Shown piece by piece: positions 45,216 through 54,100 of a stretch of DNA of 64,000 bases. Both the position numbers and the translations under genes were made by a program. Below the pieces are notes generated by a model. It saw only the letters and a list, made by a program, of their open reading frames with translations. It was not told the origin of the DNA and made no database searches. The stretch spans positions 1 through 64,000 of IMG/VR virus record IMGVR_UViG_3300037493_003528. The stretch is one strand, 5' to 3'. Each line of letters starts with the position of its first letter. Position 1 is the first letter of the stretch. This DNA comes from a virus.

Positions 45216-47177
45216 ATGAATACTTTTCAAAGATTGAAGATGGGATTGGAAATTGGTTTACGAGCTGTTAGGAATGCTAACAACATAGAAACTATTTCTA
45301 ACAGAATTGATGATATGGTCAGTGAAGGCATAATGGAGGAAAAGGAAGCGTTCTCCAACAAGTCATTATTGGATGTCCGTAATACCAAATCAGATACAGC
45401 GTACGCATCTGCATACTATCTCCTCAGAAACTTTGCAACCAAATCAGATGTTATCCCAGAATATGGAACACAGCAGAGAGATATTTATATCTCGAATTTG
45501 TGGCGTAATGAACCTATCTTGGCAGGTGCAATTTATTCCATGTCTGCAAAAATGACAGCTCAGTCCTGGAGGATAGCTGGTAGGAGAAATTCTGCGCAGA
45601 AATTTGCAAAGTTATTTGCTAGATCTGCGCACATTGGTGGTTATGATTGGGGTGGTTTTATCTCATCAGTTGCACAGGATTTTTATACCACGGATCGTGG
45701 AGTATTCTTGGAAACACCACGTGATGGAGATCAGTATAGTCCTATTACTGAGATAGGGCACATGGATGCATTATGTTGCCAGCTCACAGGAAATACTAAG
45801 ATTCCTGTAGAATACAATTCTGAATTGACTGGTCAGAGGATACGCTTTAAACCTGGAGAGGTTATGCACTTCTCGTCGTTACCATCCACCAGAGAAATAA
45901 ATGTTGGTGCTGGATTCTGTGCAGTATCAAGAGCCTTATCTGCAGCAAAACTACTGATGGGATTGCACGATTATGATGCCGAGAAATTGAATAATCTTCC
46001 ACCAGAGGGTGTTGCTGCAGTAACAGGTATGACAATGGACGAGTTTAATGACGCTATTTCTTTATGGATGGCTAAGAGAAAGCAAAATGATTCTCTAACA
46101 TTCCCACAAGTTTTGTGGCTTATTGGATCGCAACCAAACTCTACTGTAGCAGTTAATTTTACAGGCTTTTCACAATTACCAGAATCGTTTGATAGGACAA
46201 CCGTTGTTACACAATATGTTAATACGTTAGCATTATGTTTTGGTGTAGATGTTAGAGAGTTTTGGGCAGTTTCATCTGGTGCATTGGGAACTGCTGGTGA
46301 GTCAGAGATCCAACATTTGAAGGCAAAGGGTAAGGGTGCGGGAGAGTTTATCTCAATTACAGAACGTCACATTAATGGTGAATTGCCAGAGGGTGTAGAT
46401 TTTGAGTATGATACAAAAGATATTGATGAGGATCTGGTTGCAGCTAATACTGCTAAGGCTTGGATAGATGCATTCTTACCACTGTATACTTCCAAACCAG
46501 GAACATCTGGTCCAGTTGCTGGTCCTGGTGCTGGTCCTGGAGGACAGGCTCTAAATAATCCTACTGGTGCAAATGGTCCTAAGCTCAGTCCAGCGTTTGG
46601 ATCCCCTAGTGCACAGCTGAAGAAAGAGGCAATGACTGGAGCAACAGGACCAACAGGCTCCGATCAATCTGGTCCACCCGACAAACAAAATCCAAATGCT
46701 CCACAAAAAGAAGAGGAACCTGTTATAACCAAAAAACAATTACTACGGTTATTAGCGGATAAAGGTGTTTTACCAGATTACATGGTTACAGATGAGCGTA
46801 CGGTTATTGTAGATTCTGATATCCATAAAGAAGGCCATGGGGATGATTTTACAGAATTTGTTTGGAAGGCTGGAATTTTAACAGAGCGTAGGTTACCACC
46901 TATAACTTTGGTTAGTCCTACAGTTGTAGACTTTTCAAAGATAGATGTTTCTATTGTTACAAAATCAGATGATCCAATAGTTGCAGTGGAAGATGTTCCT
47001 GTTGTTAAAAGGAATATTGTCGGTAAACCTATACCAGATCAGGAAGTTGAACGTGGTGTTCGTATTACAAGAGCAGTGATAAAATCAGAAAGTAAGTTGT
47101 GGCGAAGTAATCCAGATTTAAAAGATCATGCATTAACCGTGGAAGAAGAGGATACATACTTAGATGACAAGAGCTAG
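45216..47177 (+). CDS. Portal protein
   Basis: 653 residues, first of the head genes and followed by the MuF-like gene and protease. 'EPILAGAIYSMSAKMTAQSWRI' near 96, 'SVAQDFYTTDRGVFLE' near 150, 'HMDALCCQLTGNTKIPV' near 180 and the acidic helix-rich middle match portal proteins of siphoviruses. The C-terminal 230 residues are unusual: a Pro/Gly-rich stretch with a small collagen-like 'TGATGPTG' piece near 470, then a further domain. The start has two hairpins in its leader. Confidence 0.8.
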   Translation: MNTFQRLKMGLEIGLRAVRNANNIETISNRIDDMVSEGIMEEKEAFSNKSLLDVRNTKSDTAYASAYYLLRNFATKSDVIPEYGTQQRDIYISNLWRNEPILAGAIYSMSAKMTAQSWRIAGRRNSAQKFAKLFARSAHIGGYDWGGFISSVAQDFYTTDRGVFLETPRDGDQYSPITEIGHMDALCCQLTGNTKIPVEYNSELTGQRIRFKPGEVMHFSSLPSTREINVGAGFCAVSRALSAAKLLMGLHDYDAEKLNNLPPEGVAAVTGMTMDEFNDAISLWMAKRKQNDSLTFPQVLWLIGSQPNSTVAVNFTGFSQLPESFDRTTVVTQYVNTLALCFGVDVREFWAVSSGALGTAGESEIQHLKAKGKGAGEFISITERHINGELPEGVDFEYDTKDIDEDLVAANTAKAWIDAFLPLYTSKPGTSGPVAGPGAGPGGQALNNPTGANGPKLSPAFGSPSAQLKKEAMTGATGPTGSDQSGPPDKQNPNAPQKEEEPVITKKQLLRLLADKGVLPDYMVTDERTVIVDSDIHKEGHGDDFTEFVWKAGILTERRLPPITLVSPTVVDFSKIDVSIVTKSDDPIVAVEDVPVVKRNIVGKPIPDQEVERGVRITRAVIKSESKLWRSNPDLKDHALTVEEEDTYLDDKS

Positions 47178-47832
47178 GGTTGTATACGTTCCAGATGAAA
47201 TTATAACAAAGCAACTTCCAATATCTGAAGAGAGTAAGGGAATTCTGATAGATATTAGACAGAACATATTTGATACAATGGTAAATAATTTATCTGAGAA
47301 AATGTATTCTGGTGATATTTCTCTTGGTCAGTGGGAAGAGTCCATGAAGAATTCTATCAGAGAATTGCATGCTAGTGTATCAGCGATTGCTAAGGGTGGT
47401 TGGGATAATATGTCATCAGTAGATTGGGGTCGTCTTGGTACACCATTAAGAGAGCAGTATAAATACCTTCACAAATTTGCAAATGATATTTCTGCATCAC
47501 GTGATACAATATCATTAGCAAAGATTAAGGCACGTGCACGGTTATATGGTTTGGCATCATCTGGTACTGCAGCATTGGTGGAAGCTGGTCCCATATTTGA
47601 GTACTTACTTCCTTACATGCCGAGGGACGGCTCGACCGAATGTTTGGTTGGATGTAAGTGTAGATGGGTGCTTAATGTTATTTCAAAGACAAAACAGTCG
47701 CAAAAGGTAAGAGCTGTTTGGAAACTATCTGTTGCAGAACATTGTAAAACATGTATATCAAGGAATGAGCACGAGGAAATCTTGGTTATTCCTACAAATA
47801 TAGAAGTACCAAATAACATTGGTGGGTACTAA
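47164..47832 (+). CDS. MuF/SPP1-gp7-like head morphogenesis protein
   Basis: 222 residues, overlapping the portal by 14 bases. 'YLLPYMPRDGSTECLVGCKCRW' near 141-162 and 'VWKLSVAEHCKTCISRNE' near 182-199 form the Cys-rich signature of the MuF/gp7 family (C-x3-C-x-C ... C-x2-C), minor head proteins attached to the portal. The helical N-terminus ('GILIDIRQNIFDTMVNNLSEKM') is typical. It may be ejected or act in connector assembly. Confidence 0.75.
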   Translation: MTRARVVYVPDEIITKQLPISEESKGILIDIRQNIFDTMVNNLSEKMYSGDISLGQWEESMKNSIRELHASVSAIAKGGWDNMSSVDWGRLGTPLREQYKYLHKFANDISASRDTISLAKIKARARLYGLASSGTAALVEAGPIFEYLLPYMPRDGSTECLVGCKCRWVLNVISKTKQSQKVRAVWKLSVAEHCKTCISRNEHEEILVIPTNIEVPNNIGGY

Positions 47833-47854
47833 CACATGATTGTTGAAGTTGTCA

Positions 47855-47880
47855 GGTATATTTGTTTATGAGGATTTCAT
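47855..47880 (+). promoter_or_regulatory. GGTATATTTG element before protease gene
   Basis: A near copy of the GGTATATTTA string in the 48-base gap before the prohead protease, followed by TTTATGAGGATTTCAT with GAGGA as the ribosome binding site. Confidence 0.3.
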
Positions 47881-49299
47881 ATGCCACGTTTTGATAATCG
47901 TATAAAAGAAGTTGATAATGTAGAACTAACGTTGTCACAGGTTAATTCCATTGCACGTATGGCTGATGCAATTGGTGAGGATAAGAATGGTTGGTCTATA
48001 GCAATTTCTAGTTTTAAGAAATCACATAAAATTTCTGGTGGTAAGTGGGTAAAGGATAATATATTAGACAAGGAAATTTCTTCTGCTTATGTCACTAAGC
48101 AGGATAATGGAACTTATTGGATAACTGCCGTATCAACTGCTGCAATAAAAGATCGTGAGGGAGAAACTTTTACAACTGCTGCAATTGATTATGATATGAA
48201 TGTTGCTAAGGAAACTGGAGTTTATCCACAGTTTAGGGTGTTCCATTCTGGTGGTCTTGGAATAGGGCAGGTATCTAAGATGTCCAGAGTTGGTATTTTT
48301 GCTATTGATGAGGGATCGTCTTACAATGATGCCTTTTCTTTGGATGTGTGTGAGAAGATGTTGTCCCGCAATGCAGATGGAAAGTGGCGTGTATCCAGAG
48401 GTTTTAGAGTTCTTGAGGCTTCAGGAATATGTCCAGATTGCGGAGAGGATTTGTTAATCCGTACCAAACACATGGCGATAGGTTTTAGATGTCCCACGTG
48501 TAATTCTATTCAATTGGGATCTAAGGGATCTTTGGGTAACCTTAAATTTCTGAAGGCAAAAACATTTGACATTACGGTAACAGATGTACCTGCTGTGCCG
48601 TGGACAGGTGTTAGTGCATTTCCAATTGATTTATCATATATGGAGGTTGGAATGAATAAAAAAGAATTGCGAACACGGTTACTGAAAGCTGGTTTGGATG
48701 AGTTGAAAGTAGATGAGCGGTTGGAAGGTATCTCGGAAGATACTCTTAAAGAGTTTGACAACATTCCTGAAGCTATACTTCTGAAGGAATTTTCAGCTGA
48801 TGCTGAAGAGTCTGAGACTACCATTGATTCGGATAATGTTTTTACGCTGGATGAAAGTGTCCTAAAGGAATTTTCTAAGATCGTTGCTAAACAGGTATCT
48901 GAAGTCGTTTCTATGCAATTGGATGGTCTGACTGTGGAAGTGGAAGAAGATGAATTGAAGGAAAATTCTAAGATCGTTGAATTGCAAGGTGCCATTGATG
49001 AATTGAAGGAGTTGGTTGAGTTACTAATTGGTAAGAAAACCACAGTTAGTGATGAAGTTGAAACTCCTCGTAACGGTTTGCGTGTCCTGCGAGCTAAGGC
49101 ATTTCCTCCGAAGAAGGATGGTAAGAATAAGTTTCCTCCTGATGAGGAATCCGACGAAGATTCATCTGACGACGAAGATGCCGATAATGCACCAGTGAAG
49201 AAGGTTGCTAAGGAATATGGCGACGATGTTTTGATTGTTGGTGCTAATGGAAAACGAATGAAGAGTATGACAGATTTTGTCACAAGTGGAGGTGACTAA
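47881..49299 (+). CDS. Prohead protease with scaffold-like C-terminus
   Basis: 472 residues. The N-terminal half shows 'AYVTKQDNGTYWITAVSTAAIKDREGETF' (split), 'FRVFHSGGLGIGQVSKM' near 120, 'NDAFSLDVC' and 'KWRVSRGFRVLEA' near 166, the His and Ser of the HK97-type protease fold, plus a zinc ribbon (CPDCGE ... CPTCN) near 180-205. The C-terminal 240 residues are charged coiled coil ('VELQGAIDELKELVELLIGKK') ending in a K/D/E-rich tail, as in scaffold proteins. It contains 'SSFKKSHKISGGKWVK' near 42, loosely like the Gly/His tag. Confidence 0.75.
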   Translation: MPRFDNRIKEVDNVELTLSQVNSIARMADAIGEDKNGWSIAISSFKKSHKISGGKWVKDNILDKEISSAYVTKQDNGTYWITAVSTAAIKDREGETFTTAAIDYDMNVAKETGVYPQFRVFHSGGLGIGQVSKMSRVGIFAIDEGSSYNDAFSLDVCEKMLSRNADGKWRVSRGFRVLEASGICPDCGEDLLIRTKHMAIGFRCPTCNSIQLGSKGSLGNLKFLKAKTFDITVTDVPAVPWTGVSAFPIDLSYMEVGMNKKELRTRLLKAGLDELKVDERLEGISEDTLKEFDNIPEAILLKEFSADAEESETTIDSDNVFTLDESVLKEFSKIVAKQVSEVVSMQLDGLTVEVEEDELKENSKIVELQGAIDELKELVELLIGKKTTVSDEVETPRNGLRVLRAKAFPPKKDGKNKFPPDEESDEDSSDDEDADNAPVKKVAKEYGDDVLIVGANGKRMKSMTDFVTSGGD

Positions 49300-50660
49300 T
49301 GCCTAATGGATTGATAACTAATGTATTTGATCGTCCTGGTTTGGTTCGTCTGAAGGAGCAGGAACTTGGGAGTCCTTCTACGACCAATATTTATGGTCGG
49401 TATTCCATTTTCAATGAGTGTGCTGCAGGAGACATCTTTGGTCTTCAGGTTCAGACTCATGGTCTGTTGAATTGGATCGGGTGGCGTCCCAATAAATATT
49501 ATCGTCGGCGTGTTGATTTTGTGACATGGATGGGTCCAGAAGGCACTGCTGCTGGACAAGCTGGTAATGGTGCTGGAGCTCCTTGCTCAGATCCTACCGT
49601 TGGTTTTGAATATGGTCAGGGTGGTTACGAGATGGTTCACAAATCCTGGTACCACTTTATTGGTGATCCTTTGGATCCTCATACTGTTGTTCAGGAACGT
49701 TGTGAAACATCCCCACGTTACCGTCTTAATGGTCAGCTCATCAGTGATGATGTTGAATGGCAGATGAACGGTATTATGACTGCCATGCAGCAGAATATGC
49801 GTCGTGACTTGGTCCATGGCTCACATGGTAATGCATATGAAATGGACGGTTTGGAATCTATTATTAAGACTGGTTATGTTGATGATTTCAATCAGCCTAT
49901 GCCTATGGTGGATTCAATCTTGGTAGCTTGGAATGATAATCTGGACGGTCTCATAAATGGCAATGGTAATTTCTTTGACTATATGGATGAAGTTGTCAAT
50001 GAGATTGAGTATCGTGCTACAGCGTTTGGCAGCATATCAGAAACTGATATGGTCCTGGTTACCAGTCGGTTTATGGCTACTTGCCTTTTGGATGCGTATG
50101 CTTGTTACACTACCTGCGGTGTTACCGATACAGGCGATGTGTCAGATCAAGCTTTGCGAGCACAGCAACGTCAATTGCGGATGCAGCTTAATGCTGGTCC
50201 TTTGTATGACGGTGCGTCAGCAGTTGGATTTATTCAGTTGAAATCTGGTAGACGGTTACCGATTATGGTGGATGACACCATGGACATTGGTAAAGCGTTG
50301 TACGGCTGGAATACTGATATCTACCTGCTAACTCGTAAGGTTGGTTCTCTCGACGTGCTTTACGGAGAATTTTTGGATATGCGTGTGTACGAGAATCGCA
50401 TCAAGAAATTTGCTCCTAAATTCACTGCTCAGAGTGATGCAGCTGGACGATTTGTAACTAAGGCGAAAGAAGATAATTGGTGTTTCACCCTCATGCTTGG
50501 TACAAGTCCAGAAGTTTATATTTCTGCTCCTTGGGCACAGGCTCGCATCTCCGGAGTTTCTTGTGCTAAGAAACGTCGTCCTGTGAATGGTGATCCTTAC
50601 CAGATCGAATATCTTCCTGGCGAGGGTGTTCTCTACAAAGCAAAGACTTCCCTATACTAA
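49299..50660 (+). CDS. Major capsid protein
   Basis: 453 residues, directly after the protease-scaffold gene with TAATG overlap. 'GGYEMVHKSWYHFIGDPLDPHTVVQERCETSPRY' (split), 'DDVEWQMNGIMTAMQQNMRRDLVHGSHG' (split near 148-175) and 'GRRLPIMVDDTMDIGKALYGWNTDIYLLTRKVG' (split near 313-346) fit the HK97-fold spine helix and P-domain layout of phage coat proteins. Codon choice is richer in C-ending codons than neighbours, consistent with very high expression. Position between protease and the terminator-like hairpin supports the call. Confidence 0.8.
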   Translation: MPNGLITNVFDRPGLVRLKEQELGSPSTTNIYGRYSIFNECAAGDIFGLQVQTHGLLNWIGWRPNKYYRRRVDFVTWMGPEGTAAGQAGNGAGAPCSDPTVGFEYGQGGYEMVHKSWYHFIGDPLDPHTVVQERCETSPRYRLNGQLISDDVEWQMNGIMTAMQQNMRRDLVHGSHGNAYEMDGLESIIKTGYVDDFNQPMPMVDSILVAWNDNLDGLINGNGNFFDYMDEVVNEIEYRATAFGSISETDMVLVTSRFMATCLLDAYACYTTCGVTDTGDVSDQALRAQQRQLRMQLNAGPLYDGASAVGFIQLKSGRRLPIMVDDTMDIGKALYGWNTDIYLLTRKVGSLDVLYGEFLDMRVYENRIKKFAPKFTAQSDAAGRFVTKAKEDNWCFTLMLGTSPEVYISAPWAQARISGVSCAKKRRPVNGDPYQIEYLPGEGVLYKAKTSLY

Positions 50661-50684
50661 TATTGGAAGTTTGGTTATTAATAT

Positions 50685-50721
50685 TTGTAGGAGTTTGGTG
50701 ATGAAAACCAAACTCCTACAA
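50685..50721 (+). terminator. Perfect 15-bp hairpin after capsid gene, followed by CAAGTTTAGTA
   Basis: TTGTAGGAGTTTGGT (50685-50699) pairs exactly with ACCAAACTCCTACAA (50707-50721) around a GATGAAA loop. There is no T-run, so termination is uncertain; an RNA-stabilising 3' hairpin for the capsid mRNA is another reading. The motif CAAGTTTAGTA at 50719-50729 starts within the right arm, and the next gene starts 15 bases after it. Confidence 0.6.
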
Positions 50722-50744
50722 GTTTAGTAGTGTGAGAGGTGAAT

Positions 50745-52484
50745 ATGGATGATGTTCTTGTCTCTGTTGTTACTGGAACGTATAATCGCATACGATATCT
50801 GAAGGCAATGGTAACAACAGTGCGTAGTTCTATAGGTGTGGGGTTGCCATATGAAATAGTTTTGGTTGATGGTGGAAGTACTGATGGTACACAGGCTTGG
50901 TGTAAAACACAAGAAGATATTGTTTTTATTGAACAGAATAAATTGGTTGGTGCTGTGAAGGCATTTAGTGCTGGATTTGCAAAAGCAAAGGGTAAGTATG
51001 TTATTATTGCGAATGATGATATTGTTTTTATGGATGATGCTATTATTGCAGCAGTTGCCTTTATGGAGATTCACATAGATGTTGGTATTGGGTGTTTTTG
51101 TCAGGATCGTGGAGAGCAGGCTTTTCATGTTGAGTTCATGTCAGCAGTTTTGAATGGACAGTCAATTAGCGTTCCTTATGGACAGGTTTGTATAGTTCCT
51201 AGGGAATTGGGTGATAAGGTTGGATGGTGGGGTAATTATCTTCACACATATGCTGGAGATAATGAGTTATCGTGTAATATGTTGGAATTGGGATACAGGG
51301 TAGAGCCTGTAGAACCATGTGCGTGCGTGCATGATTATGTTGTAAAGGATGATCTTAGAGTTGCAAATATGGGATCCATTGACAATCATCCAGCAACAGG
51401 TCATCCAGATTCTAATGCTTGGGTGAAGAAGTGGACTCGTAATGGAAAGCGTGGTCCTATTATTGGTTCAGTTGGGAAGTATAGAACAGAGTCTGTTGTA
51501 TCACGAGTTTTATATGCACCAATATATGATCCATCAATTAGAACGGATTTGTTGCGTACCACAAAGTATGGTTTACGTGAGGCACTTGCCAGAGAATTTC
51601 ATGTTGTAGAATTAGATTATTATGATAATCCATTGGAGATATTGGATGTAGCTGAGCGGTGGAAGCCAGATATATTTTTATTGCAGTTGCAGGATTCAAA
51701 AGTCTTTAATCTAAATCATCTAAAATATCTTATGTCATACAACAGAAATTCCTTATTCATTAGTTGGAATGGTGATTTTATTTCTGAAAATATATTGGAT
51801 TCGCAATATATGGCTATGATGCAATTGATGCATTTACCATTATTTGTTACCACGTTTATGGAAGAGCAATATAAAGCTGTTGGTATAGATTTCAGGTTTT
51901 GGGAAATTGGTTACGAGGATATAAGAAATCCAGATGACGGTATTCCCACGATGAATACACCTAAGCACGATGTTTTGTTTCTCGGCAATGCTTATTATCC
52001 AGATCGTGTAGAACTTGGTAATGTGCTTAGGTCGCTTAAAGGCATAAATGTTGGTATATATGGAAATTGGAAAAGAATAAAAGCAAATGGTATGAACATC
52101 TACGATTTTGCAGATGGTATGAGGTTATACAGGAATTGCAAGATTGCAGTATCTGATTGCAGAAAGGCAAGAGGGTATGTATCAAATAGGTTGTTTCAGG
52201 AATTGTATGCTGGAGCGTTTGTGCTGCAAAAAAGAATTGAGGGGATGGAAGAACTGATTGGTTTGCAGGATGGAGTTCATCTTGTTATTTGGGATACATT
52301 TGATGACCTGAAGGAAAAGATTGTTTATTGGTTGGATCGTGATGAGGAAAGAAAGAAGATTGCAGAGGCAGGTCAATTATATGTTTCTGTAAATCATTCT
52401 TTTGATGTTAGAGTGCAGGAGTTGGAAGTTATGATGGCACAGCAGAAATTTGTATTTCATACAAAGGGTATACTTGGATTATGA
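50745..52484 (+). CDS. Two-domain glycosyltransferase (GT2 plus GT-B-like)
   Basis: 579 residues from ATG 50745 (GAGAGGTGA site). N-terminal GT2: 'VSVVTGTYNRIRYLKAMV' near 3, 'EIVLVDGGSTDGT' near 36, 'YVIIANDDIVFMDDAI' near 84. From about 330 a GT-B-like C-terminal half: 'HDVLFLGNAYYPDRVELG' near 407, 'NRLFQELYAGAFVLQ' near 486 and 'DGVHLVIWDTFDDLKEKI' near 510, as in CgeB/DUF3880-like spore glycosyltransferases. Placed between capsid and connector genes, so a virion protein may be the acceptor. Confidence 0.8.
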   Translation: MDDVLVSVVTGTYNRIRYLKAMVTTVRSSIGVGLPYEIVLVDGGSTDGTQAWCKTQEDIVFIEQNKLVGAVKAFSAGFAKAKGKYVIIANDDIVFMDDAIIAAVAFMEIHIDVGIGCFCQDRGEQAFHVEFMSAVLNGQSISVPYGQVCIVPRELGDKVGWWGNYLHTYAGDNELSCNMLELGYRVEPVEPCACVHDYVVKDDLRVANMGSIDNHPATGHPDSNAWVKKWTRNGKRGPIIGSVGKYRTESVVSRVLYAPIYDPSIRTDLLRTTKYGLREALAREFHVVELDYYDNPLEILDVAERWKPDIFLLQLQDSKVFNLNHLKYLMSYNRNSLFISWNGDFISENILDSQYMAMMQLMHLPLFVTTFMEEQYKAVGIDFRFWEIGYEDIRNPDDGIPTMNTPKHDVLFLGNAYYPDRVELGNVLRSLKGINVGIYGNWKRIKANGMNIYDFADGMRLYRNCKIAVSDCRKARGYVSNRLFQELYAGAFVLQKRIEGMEELIGLQDGVHLVIWDTFDDLKEKIVYWLDRDEERKKIAEAGQLYVSVNHSFDVRVQELEVMMAQQKFVFHTKGILGL

Positions 52485-53764
52485 AAGATGTTACAATTAT
52501 TATACCATCATATGTAGTTGATGACAAAACATATGGTTGGTTGGTGGAATCAGTTGCATCTGCACTAGATCAGATGGTTCATGTAATTGTCTATGATGAT
52601 GGTAGTCCTTATAAAGTTGTAAATAAACTCATTAAGGAATTTAGTAGATCAGACCTGTATGTGTTTGGATCAGATGAAAATCATGGTGTTTCATATGCTA
52701 GGAATAGGGCAACTGAGAAGGTTGAGACGACTCTGTTTATTCCTTTGGATTGTGATGATAAGTTTGGAGAGGATGCCATTGAGAAATTGCATTTGATATG
52801 GGATGGTGTACCAGTTTATTCAGATCTATCTAAATTTGGTAATGAGCATATAATTCATTTCAGGTTATTGGATTTTGATTGTAAAATGTTAAAGGAGAAA
52901 TTGGGCATCGCACCAGTTTCTGTTTTACATTCCATAGAACAGTGGAAAACGTTGGGTGGTTGGAATGAGGATATAAATTTGTATGAGGATGCTGAATATA
53001 ATGCAAGGTTGCTTGGGACATATTGTGGTAAGAATGTTCATGAGCCACTAATCATGTATAGGCAACATGATTTGCAGAGAACTAAGAAATATGATGCTAT
53101 CTCAAGAAACATCAGTAAAAATATTTTGGATATGGTTAGGAGGTATGATATGCCATGCTCATCGTGTGGTGGTGCTCGTCGGTCTCAGATGGTTAAGAAC
53201 AACTCATTTTCTTCAAGTATACCAAATGTTCTTCCTTTACAGAGTAGAATTGATAACATGCCTGGATCGCAGGGAGAACTTGTTTTGGCACATTACGTTG
53301 GTGGTGCAGGGAAAATGACACATTATTATCGTGGGGTTGTTACTAATTATCCCTATAAGGTTATGTACGATTCTCTTTTGTATGTAGATGTGAGAGATAC
53401 ATCAGAGCCAGATTCACTAAACAAGAAATCGTTTTTGTTACGAGTTAATAAGAGTGATACTTCAACAACTACCACTGCTCCAGTTGTTGAAGTATCTGCG
53501 ATAGTTCCTGCAGATGTGATTATTGATACAGCTACTGTTAAAAGAGTTTCTGTTGCATTTGTGGAGAAGGTTCCAATTGTAGATTTGGATAAGGTTGCTA
53601 TTAATGATGACATTGATTACTTGCCTGATATTGCAAATTTGTCTGTAAGAGCAATTCGTAATTTAGATATTGATGAAGAAGTAGCTAGGAAACTGTTGAA
53701 GATTGAGACGTTTGGTCTGAATAGGGAACGTGTTATTGAGTGGTTAAATAACAGGTTAAAATGA
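52481..53764 (+). CDS. GT2 glycosyltransferase fused to a virion-like C-terminal region
   Basis: 427 residues. 'DVTIIIPSYVVDDKTY' near 3, 'HVIVYDDGSPYKVV' near 35, 'ENHGVSYARNRA' near 67 and 'LFIPLDCDDKF' near 86 form a GT2 domain, with 'DAEYNARLLG' near 168. From 215 the protein continues with 'PCSSCGGARRSQ' (CxxC), a beta region 'GELVLAHYVGGAGKMTHYY', and a helix-hairpin-like end 'VARKLLKIETFGLNRERVIEWL'. The C-terminal part resembles pieces of virion proteins rather than enzymes. Overlaps the previous gene by ATGA. Confidence 0.7.
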   Translation: MKDVTIIIPSYVVDDKTYGWLVESVASALDQMVHVIVYDDGSPYKVVNKLIKEFSRSDLYVFGSDENHGVSYARNRATEKVETTLFIPLDCDDKFGEDAIEKLHLIWDGVPVYSDLSKFGNEHIIHFRLLDFDCKMLKEKLGIAPVSVLHSIEQWKTLGGWNEDINLYEDAEYNARLLGTYCGKNVHEPLIMYRQHDLQRTKKYDAISRNISKNILDMVRRYDMPCSSCGGARRSQMVKNNSFSSSIPNVLPLQSRIDNMPGSQGELVLAHYVGGAGKMTHYYRGVVTNYPYKVMYDSLLYVDVRDTSEPDSLNKKSFLLRVNKSDTSTTTTAPVVEVSAIVPADVIIDTATVKRVSVAFVEKVPIVDLDKVAINDDIDYLPDIANLSVRAIRNLDIDEEVARKLLKIETFGLNRERVIEWLNNRLK

Positions 53765-54096
53765 TAAATTACATATACATTGCGTTGGGTGTGTTTGGTT
53801 TTACATATCTTTTACGATATCTGGATGGTCCATTTGACATTCTAAGAAATTTTAGGAAATTATTTGGATTAACATACATTGAGGTTTTGGATAGTCCAGG
53901 TGAGGAAATTGAAGAATATCCAGATAAACCATTGGGTAGGTTCATCAGTTGTTTTTGGTGTCTTACAACGTGGGTATCTATCATATTTTGTGTTACGTTT
54001 TCTATTATCAATAATAATGCAATATTTGACACGTTTGTAGGTATATTTATATGTGTGGGAGTTTCTGGATTTATTCACGATATGATAAGAAGGTAA
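53761..54096 (+). CDS. DUF1360-like membrane protein
   Basis: 111 residues. 'YIYIALGVFGFTYLLRYLDGPFDI' (split near 4-27), 'FISCFWCLTTWVSIIFCVTFSII' (split near 60-82) and 'FVGIFICVGVSGFIHDMI' near 91-108 are membrane or hydrophobic segments, with a CxWC motif. The pattern (tyllr..gp ... CxxCxxxW) is that of DUF1360 proteins common in Bacillus and phages; function unknown. Confidence 0.6.
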   Translation: MINYIYIALGVFGFTYLLRYLDGPFDILRNFRKLFGLTYIEVLDSPGEEIEEYPDKPLGRFISCFWCLTTWVSIIFCVTFSIINNNAIFDTFVGIFICVGVSGFIHDMIRR

Positions 54097-54100
54097 CTAT

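Noticed and set aside
48510-49283. Long minus-strand frame inside the protease/scaffold gene
   Set aside because: Its Ser/Asn-rich sequence is the mirror of the acidic coiled coil on the + strand; no start signals or domain.
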